Shown here: in pieces, positions 1 to 5,940 of the stretch
How positions within the stretch are numbered: the stretch's first letter is position 1
Layout: each line of letters starts with the position of its first letter
NCBI GenBank assembly: GCA_900769785.1
Contig: CAAGHV010000008.1
Location: 1 to 6,931 of the forward strand
Reading direction: 5' to 3'
Origin: Bacteroidales bacterium
Lineage (GTDB): Bacteria > Bacteroidota > Bacteroidia > Bacteroidales > P3
DNA: 6,931 bases
The notes under the pieces: model-generated
What the model saw: only the letters and a program-made list of their open reading frames with translations
Databases searched by the model: none
What the model was told of the DNA's origin: nothing
Program-made: the position numbers and the translations under genes

Positions 1-237
1 AAAGAAAGTAAATCCTTCGGTCAATTCCTTGCTATATACTACCAACGGATTCTCGAAACCCATCTTTTTCATTAGTTGTTTGGCAGCCTCTATTGCTTCG
101 TCGCCATTGGGAACGGGCAATGTAAAACTTACTTGGGTTTTACCATCGTTCATTGTATCGCCGTATGGCTTTATTTGTTTAAGGTCTAAGGTCTTGTCGA
201 AATCCTTAGCCTCCATCGAATATAATCCTTCGCTCAT
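1..237 (-). CDS. kamE: Lysine 5,6-aminomutase beta subunit, N-terminal part (runs off the left edge)
   Basis: The frame is open from an ATG at 237 to base 1, giving 79 residues that start MSEGLYSMEAKDFDKTLDL. I recognise the N-terminus of KamE from the SGLYSME start, KPYGDTMNDGK (residues 23-33), FTLPVPNGDEAIEAAKQL and the KELTEGFTFF end. KamE is the cobalamin-binding partner of KamD; together, with adenosylcobalamin and PLP, they move the terminal amino group of beta-lysine (or D-lysine) in anaerobic lysine fermentation. Only the leading N-terminal domain is present. The DxHxxG cobalamin motif and the PLP lysine would lie beyond the edge, so activity cannot be judged. The gene has its own promoter at 437-467 and an AT-rich leader of roughly 190 nt. 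kamD is not found upstream, although it precedes kamE in clostridial operons; here it may follow outside the window. Family assignment is from memory of homologous sequences. Confidence 0.88.
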   Translation of the reverse strand, partial: MSEGLYSMEAKDFDKTLDLKQIKPYGDTMNDGKTQVSFTLPVPNGDEAIEAAKQLMKKMGFENPLVVYSKELTEGFTFF

Positions 238-436
238 AATATTTATATCGTTATTATTTTTATTTCATTATATATTTTTGCCCGAATATTTTGACAAAAA
301 AGTCCTTTTATTCATAAAAATGCTACTATCAAAACTCTTTCCACCCAATTTTATATTTTACCAAATCGAAACAAAATTGTATAATACATTATCAAATAGA
401 ACTTTAATACCAAAAGTATTCCTATCTTATCACGTA

Positions 437-467
437 CAAAGGTAATATTTTTCTTTCAATAATGCAA
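437..467 (-). promoter_or_regulatory. Bacteroidota-type promoter for kamE
   Basis: On the minus strand, TTG (467-465) is followed by 20 bases and then TACCTTTG (444-437). This fits the Bacteroidota primary-sigma consensus of TTG, 19-21 bases, TAnnTTTG. Transcription would start near 430, about 190 bases before the kamE ATG. The promoter lies just downstream of the terminator at 500-530, as expected for the start of a new transcription unit. No cobalamin-riboswitch-like GCCACTG box was seen in the leader. Confidence 0.6.
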
Positions 468-499
468 GTATAGTACCAGATTAGAAAAGATATTAAAAC

Positions 500-530
500 A
501 AAAAAAAGCGGAACATCAAAATGCTCCGCC
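500..530 (-). terminator. Intrinsic terminator after the Fib_succ_major lipoprotein gene
   Basis: Read on the minus strand, GCGGAGCA and TGTTCCGC form an 8-bp stem (529-522 with 515-508, one G-U pair) around a 6-base loop, followed at once by eight U (507-500). It sits about 46 bases after the lipoprotein stop codon and just before the kamE promoter. The plus strand has an A-run before the stem and no U-run after it, so the signal works for minus-strand transcripts. Confidence 0.9.
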
Positions 531-575
531 TTAATAAATTGAATGAATCAAACTAATCTAATACGGATAACACCT

Positions 576-1205
576 TTATTCTGAGACTGGGCGAACCGTA
601 AGCCCGAAGCTGCGATTGCCCCAATCCACACCGTAGTGGCTTCCACTGCTGAAGTCGAGGTTAGTATAGCTCTCGTCGGGCGTGGAGCTCCAATAGTTGC
701 CGAACGCACCAACGCTGTAACGCGACGACCCTTCACAGTTGCCCGCAGCAGGAAGAAAGATACTATTGCCATTAGGTCCCGTTACCTTACAGCAGTTTAC
801 ACCACTTTGGCTTGTCCATGTCCAAGTGCATTTGTTTTCAAGTTCTTCCATTTCTGCAATGGTAGGCACACGCCAGCTACCGCCCCAATTGGCTCGGGCT
901 GCATCGTATGTAGAATTGCCACTGAAATCACTTATTTGTTGTCCGTCGGTAACACTATTTTCATCGGTATAGCTACTCTTGGTAGTGGTTTCGCCCCAGG
1001 CATAGTAGTTGCCATAGTCTTCCGGGGTGGCAGCACCCACATTGCAGGTAGCCCACTTTAACCCACTTGGCAAGCCAAGATCTACCCACTCATATCCTGC
1101 AATAGTACCACTGTCACCATTTTCACCTTTTTCGCAACCTGCAAACATCACTACTGCTACTGCCATCAGTGAAAAGCAGGCAATCTTTTTAAAATACTTT
1201 GTCAT
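576..1205 (-). CDS. Lipoprotein with Fibrobacter succinogenes major paralogous (Fib_succ_major) domain; possible DGR target
   Basis: A 209-residue protein of unknown function. The N-terminus (MTKYFKKIACFSLMAVAV) is a lipoprotein signal peptide ending in a FAGC lipobox with Cys24 as the acylated residue, so the protein should be membrane-anchored and probably surface- or periplasm-exposed. The rest (about 38-209) is the Fib_succ_major domain, related to the FGE/C-type-lectin-like fold: WVDLGLPSGLKWATCNVGA (40-58), NYYAWGETT, a central WRVPT (111-115), LPAAGN, NYWSST, and NRSFGLTVRPVSE at the end. I chose the ATG at 1205; an alternative TTG at 1211 would only add two residues. The gene is a compositional outlier: bases 601-660 are 36/60 GC, whereas 6001-6060 in exbB are 17/60. 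The GC-rich C-terminal end resembles DGR variable regions (see findings). It appears monocistronic, with a terminator downstream and no clear promoter motif upstream. Confidence 0.85.
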   Translation of the reverse strand: MTKYFKKIACFSLMAVAVVMFAGCEKGENGDSGTIAGYEWVDLGLPSGLKWATCNVGAATPEDYGNYYAWGETTTKSSYTDENSVTDGQQISDFSGNSTYDAARANWGGSWRVPTIAEMEELENKCTWTWTSQSGVNCCKVTGPNGNSIFLPAAGNCEGSSRYSVGAFGNYWSSTPDESYTNLDFSSGSHYGVDWGNRSFGLTVRPVSE

Positions 1206-1489
1206 CTTCAATCTATTTTGTTGTTATTACTATTTACTAACTCATTGGTTGAATCAAAACATTTAAATTTTTCTATAAAAAAGTTATGTATGTCAATTAT
1301 TTTTCGTATCTTTATAGTAAAAATCAAGCAAATACAACAATCAACATGATGCATAACTTCTGCACAAAGCACGGAAAAATTATTGAGATATGCAAGCAAT
1401 AGTCAAAAAATTTAGTCAACGAACTTGGAAATAGAATTAAAATTATTACTCATGAGAGATTGCTCCCAATCTTCTGAATTACAAAGACT
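1206..1489. other. Intergenic region between the lipoprotein gene and the insertion sequence; no convincing gene
   Basis: This is AT-rich DNA upstream of the lipoprotein start, where its promoter should lie; no TAnnTTTG with a matching TTG was found on the minus strand. On the plus strand there is TATCTTTA at 1307-1314, one base off the Bacteroidota -7 consensus but without a matching TTG. It is followed by an 18-codon reading frame (1346-1402, MMHNFCTKHGKIIEICKQ) that I cannot support as a gene. The region ends in the hairpin at 1463-1506. Confidence 0.5.
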
Positions 1490-1506
1490 GGGAGTTTATT
1501 TTTCTT
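1463..1506 (+). terminator. Strong hairpin with U-rich tail, plus-strand terminator-like
   Basis: CTCCCAATCTT (1463-1473) and AAGACTGGGAG (1484-1494) pair at 10 of 11 positions around a 10-base loop, followed by TTTATTTTTCTT (1495-1506). The tail is U-rich only on the plus strand, so it would stop plus-strand transcripts. No plus-strand gene lies upstream. It may guard the insertion sequence from antisense transcription, or end an unrecognised short RNA beginning near 1320. Confidence 0.55.
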
Positions 1507-1526
1507 GAACCCCCCTTTTTATAAAT

Positions 1527-2741
1527 TTATACCTCATCAGGAGGTGATTCAGAGGCCTCCATAAGTATCAATCTAAGGTCTTCATCCAGCTTGTTAAAGA
1601 ACGTTTGAATGTTGAGATAATACATTAAGACAATTCTCACCATTGTTGCCAAACCGGAAAAGCTCCAACAACGTTCCAATTCAATTTGTAAAAGCGACAA
1701 GAACAAATTTGCTATTAAAGTTACCCATATTTGGATTTTTATAGCATTGGCACTCTCTCCATAAAAGTATTTCAGCGGAAAATTCTGCTTTATCTGCTTA
1801 AAAAGTGATTCAATCTGCCAACGACGACGATAAATGTCCTCAATTGTATCTGGTCTCATATCAAAATCATTGGTTAACAAGGAAATCAGTTGCGGCTGCT
1901 TCCCTTTTTTTATATCCACATAAGTTACAATTCTTGCAATATGTTTAATGTCTCCTTTGCGAAATTCAACAACTTATACTCTATACTCCATTTTACCATC
2001 CGGTGTCATTTCCATTAAGTCGGAAAGAAGCTCATATTTAAGGTTTTTCTTCATTTTTGTAACATAAACTACACCACGCTTGGTCAATTCCTCGAATTTC
2101 TCATAATTGATATAGGCTCTATCCATGGCAATTATCTCTGATTCGAAAAATTTTGAGGGAACAAGCATAAATGAATCATTAGTAGCTGCCGAAGTGAACT
2201 GTACATCGCATGGAACACCTTCATTACCATGTATAATTGCATGAACTTTAATACCACCTTTCTTTTTTCCGGTCTTCGGATGTCGTCCTACACCCTTAAA
2301 TATCAAGTTGGAAAACAATGATATCATTGTTGAATCAATGATTCTTAGATATTTTAACCAATTTCCCGCCCCATTACATCGGCTGTCCGAGGTAAGTTAG
2401 TTTTTGTTCGTCTCATAAAGGTCTCGGTATACTTCTTCGAAGAACTTTTCTGAACGTCTACTATTGGCATCTGACAGTGTACTACGCTTGGGTACGGTCT
2501 CTATCCCTATGTGATGTAATTTGCGTACTTCTGCTATCATAGATGTCTCTATTTCACGCAGTGAATCGAATCGCATTATCACCGCATAAAGCATCGTTAG
2601 TAAGTGTATGAATCAATCGAAACTCTTCACATACCTTTCTCCTCCTAGACTGCGACTGATTTGAAGTATTTTTTCCTTATTAAGTCTTTTTATTAGTTGT
2701 CCATATACCGGCTGTCCGAAAAAATGTGTACTTTTGCTCAT
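1527..2741 (-). pseudogene. IS4-family transposase (DDE type), full length but with three internal stop codons
   Basis: Reading from the ATG at 2741 gives one continuous frame of 404 codons plus a terminal TAA, about the family's normal length. The N-terminus reads MSKSTHFFGQPVYGQLIKRL, matching transposases common in Bacteroidales. All catalytic positions are present: Asp136 in IIDST, Asp207 in AMDRAY and Glu311 inside the YREK signature (Tyr304, Arg307, Glu311, Lys318, in YRRRWQIESLFKQIK). The frame is broken at codon 43 (TGA, 2613-2615), codon 115 (TAA, 2397-2399) and codon 256 (TAA, 1974-1976). There is no frameshift: the peptide continues in register across each stop, for example SFD*FIHLL, YETNKN*LTSDSR and MEYRV*VVEFRKGD. 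Neighbouring genes end in TAA and, for the sigma factor, TGA, so stop-codon reassignment is not supported. The gene should be inactive unless the stops are read through. Confidence 0.9.
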
Positions 2742-2775
2742 AATTATATTTCAGTGTGGTAACTCTAATATAATT

Positions 2776-2808
2776 AAAAAGGGATGAACTTCAAAATTTA
2801 AGTCAGCC
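2776..2808 (-). other. Weak hairpin with T5 run at the upstream end of the insertion sequence
   Basis: On the minus strand GGGCTGACTT and AAGTTCATCCC can form a stem with one mismatch and one bulge, followed by TTTTT (2780-2776), 35 bases before the transposase ATG. It resembles the inward-facing terminators or structured ends by which insertion sequences limit transcription entering from outside. The stem is weak, so this is tentative. Confidence 0.35.
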
Positions 2809-2945
2809 CTATATTTTTATGTTTAGTCATAAATTTTAGCGAACAGCAATAGTGCAGAAAAGAAAGTTTTTCTGTAGGTATTGGAAACTTTATATGTAGG
2901 ATATGGCAACTTTTGTTGTGGGAGTTTTCACCTAAGTAGCGGTAC

Positions 2946-2985
2946 AAAAAAAAGTGGCATACCCCCTGTTTGAGGCATACCACTT
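2946..2985 (-). terminator. Intrinsic terminator of the sigma/anti-sigma/Spy-like operon
   Basis: Minus-strand bases 2985-2972 and 2965-2952 form a 14-bp stem with a 6-base loop, followed by a run of U reaching 2946 (the first two also pair at the base of the stem). Three pairs are G-U on the minus-strand RNA but would be C-A mismatches on the plus-strand RNA, which fixes the direction. It lies about 50 bases after the stop codon of the gene ending at 3036. Confidence 0.9.
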
Positions 2986-3035
2986 GAGAGCAAATAATAC
3001 TCAACTAGTATTATACAAATTTGTTAATCTACACG

Positions 3036-3563
3036 TTATTGCAATGAGCTAGCATGTTCTTTCAGATGTTCTTTACGTGTTTTCTTTTTTTCTTTTACCT
3101 TTTGTTTAATTTCATCGCGGTGTTTCTGTATTTCTTCTTGCAATTTTTCTTCGTATGCTTCCATTTCTGCACGTTGTTCCGCCGTAAGTATCGAATCTAT
3201 CTCTAATTTCATTTTATAAAGATTCTTCTCTTTTTCGGCTTCAAGTCTCGACTTCATATCAATAAGCGGAAACAATACTTCTGAAACATCTCCTTTCATT
3301 GCCAATAATGATTTGATTGTTTTCTCCAACTGATCTCTATCTTTCCGATATTTTTCCATATACTCTTTGTTTTCTTTCGATAGTTTATGAAGAGTTTCTC
3401 GTTGATTATCGGTAAGATTTGTCAGCACCATCTCTACCTGCTTTTCGTATGGCTCATAGTGATAACGCATAGCCTTTTTATATTCTTCTTTTTGAGCATT
3501 AACCTGCCCGCCAAATAGGAACATACAGCATATTCCCACAATAATTAAAATGTTTCTTTTCAT
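3036..3563 (-). CDS. Spy/CpxP-like small exported helical protein
   Basis: A 175-residue protein. MKRNILIIVGICCMFLFGG is a signal peptide with likely cleavage after VNA (residue 23), placing the protein in the periplasm. The mature part is almost entirely charged and predicted helical. It carries two LTxxQR motifs, LTDNQR (50-55) and LTAEQR (126-131), the hallmark of the Spy/CpxP/ZraP-type LTXXQ family, members of which act as periplasmic chaperones or stress/metal sensors. The C-terminal third is very rich in Lys and Glu (EEKLQEEIQKHRDEIKQK), probably a coiled coil. It is the third gene of the sigma/anti-sigma operon, 31 bases after the anti-sigma gene, so it is probably expressed with the sigma factor and either feeds back on the sensor or is an effector. 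The family is judged from pattern only; the specific role is inferred. Confidence 0.75.
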   Translation of the reverse strand: MKRNILIIVGICCMFLFGGQVNAQKEEYKKAMRYHYEPYEKQVEMVLTNLTDNQRETLHKLSKENKEYMEKYRKDRDQLEKTIKSLLAMKGDVSEVLFPLIDMKSRLEAEKEKNLYKMKLEIDSILTAEQRAEMEAYEEKLQEEIQKHRDEIKQKVKEKKKTRKEHLKEHASSLQ

Positions 3564-3594
3564 GATTTATAATATTTATTGTTAGACAATTAAT

Positions 3595-4047
3595 TTACAT
3601 TTCATAGTTTTCGAGAAAATATTCTATTACGTCCAATTGATTGAACGATACATATTGTTCCGATTGGTCGTAGCCATAAACATCTACAAACATACTTGTT
3701 ATAGCCTCATTTTGTAGCTTAATTCTATTGTATCTATCCATTTTCCAACCCAGTATAAGTACCAATGCCACCGTTGCCGCCATTGATAGTGAGGCTGTAA
3801 CCAAGCGTTTAACACTATTACGTTGAGGTGAGTCTGTTGTTATTGCAGTTTTCTCTCCTATTTGGTGCATTACATTATCTACCACATTTATAGCGTGTGG
3901 ATACCTATCTTCCTTAATATTCAAAAGTATATCGTTATAGTCCTTTACCTTTGCCCTACAGCTTTCGCATACCGCTAGGTGTTTCTTCATACTATCCGAC
4001 AAGAGATCATCTCTTTGCCATTGTTTCAAAAATTCTTCACATTTCAT
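3595..4047 (-). CDS. Membrane anti-sigma factor with ZAS-type zinc motif
   Basis: A 150-residue protein starting at the ATG 7 bases after the sigma-factor stop codon. The N-terminal cytoplasmic part has Cys3 and H23-x3-C27-x2-C30 (HLAVCESC), the zinc-binding pattern of anti-sigma (ZAS) domains that clamp ECF sigma factors. A single membrane segment spans about residues 82-101 (LVTASLSMAATVALVLILGW). About 50 residues follow on the periplasmic side, ending SFNQLDVIEYFLENYEM. The short periplasmic tail is the likely sensing end, and the small protein encoded next is a candidate partner. Pairing with the adjacent sigma factor is inferred from gene order and motif; sequence conservation outside the ZAS motif is low in such proteins. 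Confidence 0.82.
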   Translation of the reverse strand: MKCEEFLKQWQRDDLLSDSMKKHLAVCESCRAKVKDYNDILLNIKEDRYPHAINVVDNVMHQIGEKTAITTDSPQRNSVKRLVTASLSMAATVALVLILGWKMDRYNRIKLQNEAITSMFVDVYGYDQSEQYVSFNQLDVIEYFLENYEM

Positions 4048-4054
4048 AGCCTTA

Positions 4055-4603
4055 TCATTTTTCTGTCAGTATCTTTTTCAAATTCTTTTTTGCTCTAAAT
4101 ATAAGTGTTTCCACCTTTGACAAACTCACCTCCATTACCTCGGCCACTTCTTTGTAGCTCATATCATTGAAGCAATGGAGCATTAGAGCCACACGCTGCT
4201 CGTATTTCAGCCTATCTATGGCAGCATATAGTTCCCTTGTTCTCTCGTCTTTTACCATCGTATCATCTATGGCCGGAGTGCAGAAATTGTTGTCTAGTTT
4301 ATTGTCCCATTGCTCATATCGCTTATTTTTGTTCAACGTTTTAGTTACAGTATTCAGCGTTAGCTTATATATATATGTAGTCAATTGGGCCTGAAACCTA
4401 AATCGTGTCAGCGAGAAATACAACTCTACAAACACAGTCTGCACCACCTCCTCTACATCAATTTTGTTGCCGGCAAGCTTGTAACATATATTGGACACCA
4501 ACTGCTGATAGCGTTCTACCACTTCGGCATAGCGCTCGGTATCGCCATTCAATATAGCTTGTACCAACTCCTTATCTGATATTTGTTGCTGTTCTTTCTG
4601 CAT
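4055..4603 (-). CDS. ECF-type RNA polymerase sigma factor
   Basis: 182 residues from the ATG at 4603 (MQKEQQQISDKELVQAIL). Region 2 covers about residues 11-85, with DVEEVVQTVFVELYFSL (49-65) the core-binding segment, where most ECF factors have a DAEDxxQ pattern. Region 4 covers about 126-178, with the helix-turn-helix DMSYKEVAEVMEVSLSKVET. There is no region 3, as is usual for ECF (group 4) sigma factors. A start at 4672 would also keep the frame open, but it would begin inside the terminator hairpin of the preceding operon and add 23 residues unlike the family, so I reject it. It heads a three-gene operon with the anti-sigma factor (7-base gap) and the Spy-like protein. The stop codon is TGA. 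Many such operons are self-activated; I see no clear promoter for that here. Confidence 0.92.
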   Translation of the reverse strand: MQKEQQQISDKELVQAILNGDTERYAEVVERYQQLVSNICYKLAGNKIDVEEVVQTVFVELYFSLTRFRFQAQLTTYIYKLTLNTVTKTLNKNKRYEQWDNKLDNNFCTPAIDDTMVKDERTRELYAAIDRLKYEQRVALMLHCFNDMSYKEVAEVMEVSLSKVETLIFRAKKNLKKILTEK

Positions 4604-4649
4604 ACTATTATGTACACTTTCTATAGAAAAACTTGCACCTATCGAGCAA

Positions 4650-4682
4650 TAAAAAAGGACAAACTTACACAAGTCTGTCCTT
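4650..4682 (-). terminator. Intrinsic terminator of the exbB-exbD-tonB operon
   Basis: On the minus strand AAGGACAGACTT (4682-4671) and AAGTTTGTCCTT (4666-4655) pair over 12 bases (one G-U) around a GTGT loop and run into a stretch of U ending near 4651. It lies 37 bases after the tonB stop codon and 47 bases before the sigma-factor ATG, cleanly separating the two operons. Confidence 0.92.
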
Positions 4683-4719
4683 CACCCTTATATATTAATG
4701 TTTTTGTTTTCGCTCTACA

Positions 4720-5493
4720 TTAATTAAATGTACGGAAGTCGTATGTAATAGTACCTACTTGCAATTCGGGAGCATCTTTACTTGGAGTAAATTTAGCTTG
4801 CATTGCAGCCTCTTTTGCTTTACGACGCAATCCTTCATCTGTAGCAGTAGTACCTTTGTATCCCGGTTCGGCTTTCACCACATTACCTTCTCTATCAACC
4901 CATATACGCACCACTACCTTTCCTTGCTTATTGGAATTGTATGTAGGCTTAGGCAGTGCCGATGCCGACCTACCAGACAACGAATATCCCATACCACCTG
5001 TTCCTGGAGTACCGTCGTAACGTTTGGAATTGGGATCACCACCGGCTTTGCCTTGGTTTCCACTTCCCTGTGTTATTCCTTCGCTACCACCTTTGTCGGA
5101 CTTCTTCTTATTTCCGGGAAACAAAGCATTCTTGTTTATTTCGGGTTCTTTCTTTGTATCTACCTCTTCCTGTGGTGTATCTACAGTTTCTTTTTCTTTT
5201 TTATCTAGCGATACAGACTCTTCTGTTGATTGCGACGATATATCTTCCGACAAACTATTGTCGGCCGGATTTACCTGTGGATTGCTTGGTGCATCTTGCG
5301 ATACTGCTTCCATGCTGTTGCCACTACCAAAATCGGAGTCGCCAACATTTACTTCCACACCTTCTTCGGGTGGTGGAGGATTCTGCCTATAAAGTCCCAT
5401 CCAGAAGCAACACCCCAACAATAGCAAACAAAACACCAAAGTAAGTGCTGCGGCTATCAACGAGTTCTTTTTATTTACATCCAAAGGCAACAT
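4720..5493 (-). CDS. tonB: TonB-family energy transducer
   Basis: 257 residues. A short cytoplasmic start (MLPLDVNKKN) leads into one membrane anchor (about 11-35). Then comes a long low-complexity periplasmic linker rich in Pro, Ser, Glu, Asp, Lys and Gly (about 38-175: PPPPEEGVEV, then EEVDTKKEPEINKN, then glycine-rich GITQGSGNQGKAGGDPN). It ends in a TonB C-terminal domain (about 179-254), including GKVVVRIWVDREGNVVKAEP and KFTPSKDAPELQVGTITYDF. TonB spans the periplasm and passes energy from ExbB-ExbD to outer-membrane receptors. The gene lies 7 bases after exbD and closes the operon. One oddity is LLLLGC (residues 23-28) in the anchor, which resembles a lipobox; given the family I read it as membrane anchor rather than a lipoprotein signal. 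The receptors served are not shown. Confidence 0.88.
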   Translation of the reverse strand: MLPLDVNKKNSLIAAALTLVFCLLLLGCCFWMGLYRQNPPPPEEGVEVNVGDSDFGSGNSMEAVSQDAPSNPQVNPADNSLSEDISSQSTEESVSLDKKEKETVDTPQEEVDTKKEPEINKNALFPGNKKKSDKGGSEGITQGSGNQGKAGGDPNSKRYDGTPGTGGMGYSLSGRSASALPKPTYNSNKQGKVVVRIWVDREGNVVKAEPGYKGTTATDEGLRRKAKEAAMQAKFTPSKDAPELQVGTITYDFRTFN

Positions 5494-5500
5494 ATATTAC

Positions 5501-5908
5501 TTATTTTGGGCTTGTAGCTAAAATTACTTTATGTTTGGTACTATACTTGTTGTTGATGGCATTTACTGCATCAATAACGTTAACAACATATTGTACGGGG
5601 ACAGTCTTGTCGGCTCGCAATACCACACAGGCATCTTGTACTTCACCTATCTCGGTTTCCAACATAGGCTCTAGCATATCAACCGATGCAGGTTGTTCGC
5701 CTACAAAGAAGTTGTAGGTATCATCGATATATACCGTTACATTTTGCTTTGCCATAGTCTTGCTTGTACTTTCGGGCAAGAGCAACTTTACGGCATTGGG
5801 ACTGATAAGTGTTGATGTTATCATAAAGAATATAAGTAATAAAAACACCAAGTCCGACATTGTCGATGAGTTAGACTCTATACTTATTTTATTCTGACTT
5901 TGTATCAT
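5501..5908 (-). CDS. exbD: ExbD/TolR-family proton-channel subunit
   Basis: 135 residues, the normal ExbD length. A short cytoplasmic N-terminus (MIQSQNKISIESNSS) is followed by the single transmembrane helix at about 18-37 (SDLVFLLLIFFMITSTLIS). It carries Asp19, equivalent to the proton-carrying aspartate (Asp25) of E. coli ExbD. The periplasmic domain ends in a fold typical of the family (VVLRADKTVPVQYVVNVIDA). It assembles with ExbB and powers TonB. It starts 32 bases after exbB and ends 7 bases before tonB. The TonB-type rather than Tol-type assignment rests on the downstream tonB gene. Confidence 0.93.
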   Translation of the reverse strand: MIQSQNKISIESNSSTMSDLVFLLLIFFMITSTLISPNAVKLLLPESTSKTMAKQNVTVYIDDTYNFFVGEQPASVDMLEPMLETEIGEVQDACVVLRADKTVPVQYVVNVIDAVNAINNKYSTKHKVILATSPK

Positions 5909-5940
5909 ATATTGATATATTTCTATTCAACACTATGTGG

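Larger units (their letters stand above)
1490..2809 (-). mobile_element. IS4-family insertion sequence, degenerate; ends approximate
   Basis: The core is the broken transposase at 1527-2741, whose YREK and DDE residues identify the IS4 family. The boundaries are not firmly resolved. The flanks show an imperfect inverted match: 1513-1521 (CCCTTTTTA) mirrors 2775-2783 (TAAAAAGGG), and outside these each flank has a GGG followed by a T/A-rich stretch (from 1490 on the left, from 2808 on the right strand). I could not find a convincing target-site duplication. The element sits between the lipoprotein gene and the terminator of the sigma-factor operon and interrupts no recognisable gene. Confidence 0.55.

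Noticed and set aside
1208..1399. Minus-strand open frame of 63 codons upstream of the lipoprotein.
   Set aside because: It overlaps the lipoprotein start region, lies in AT-rich intergenic DNA and matches no family known to me.
2380..2719. The 11-base direct repeat CGGCTGTCCGA at 2380-2390 and 2709-2719.
   Set aside because: Both copies lie within the transposase frame in different phases and encode parts of separate conserved peptides (FGQP and SDSR), so the identity is probably coincidence.
1527..2741. Stop-codon reassignment or programmed frameshifting to explain the interrupted transposase.
   Set aside because: TAA and TGA both terminate normal-length neighbouring genes, and all transposase segments share a single frame, so frameshifting is not involved.
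2798..3004. Minus-strand open frame of 68 codons between the Spy-like gene and the insertion sequence.
   Set aside because: It runs straight through the strong terminator at 2946-2985, has no recognisable motif and is rich in Cys and His in a way typical of chance frames.
4604..4672. Longer start for the ECF sigma factor at 4672.
   Set aside because: It would begin inside the tonB-operon terminator hairpin and add 23 residues without family resemblance; MQKEQQQISD from 4603 is the natural N-terminus.
4759..5444. Several long plus-strand open frames opposite tonB.
   Set aside because: They are antisense shadows of the low-complexity TonB linker; none has a recognisable domain.
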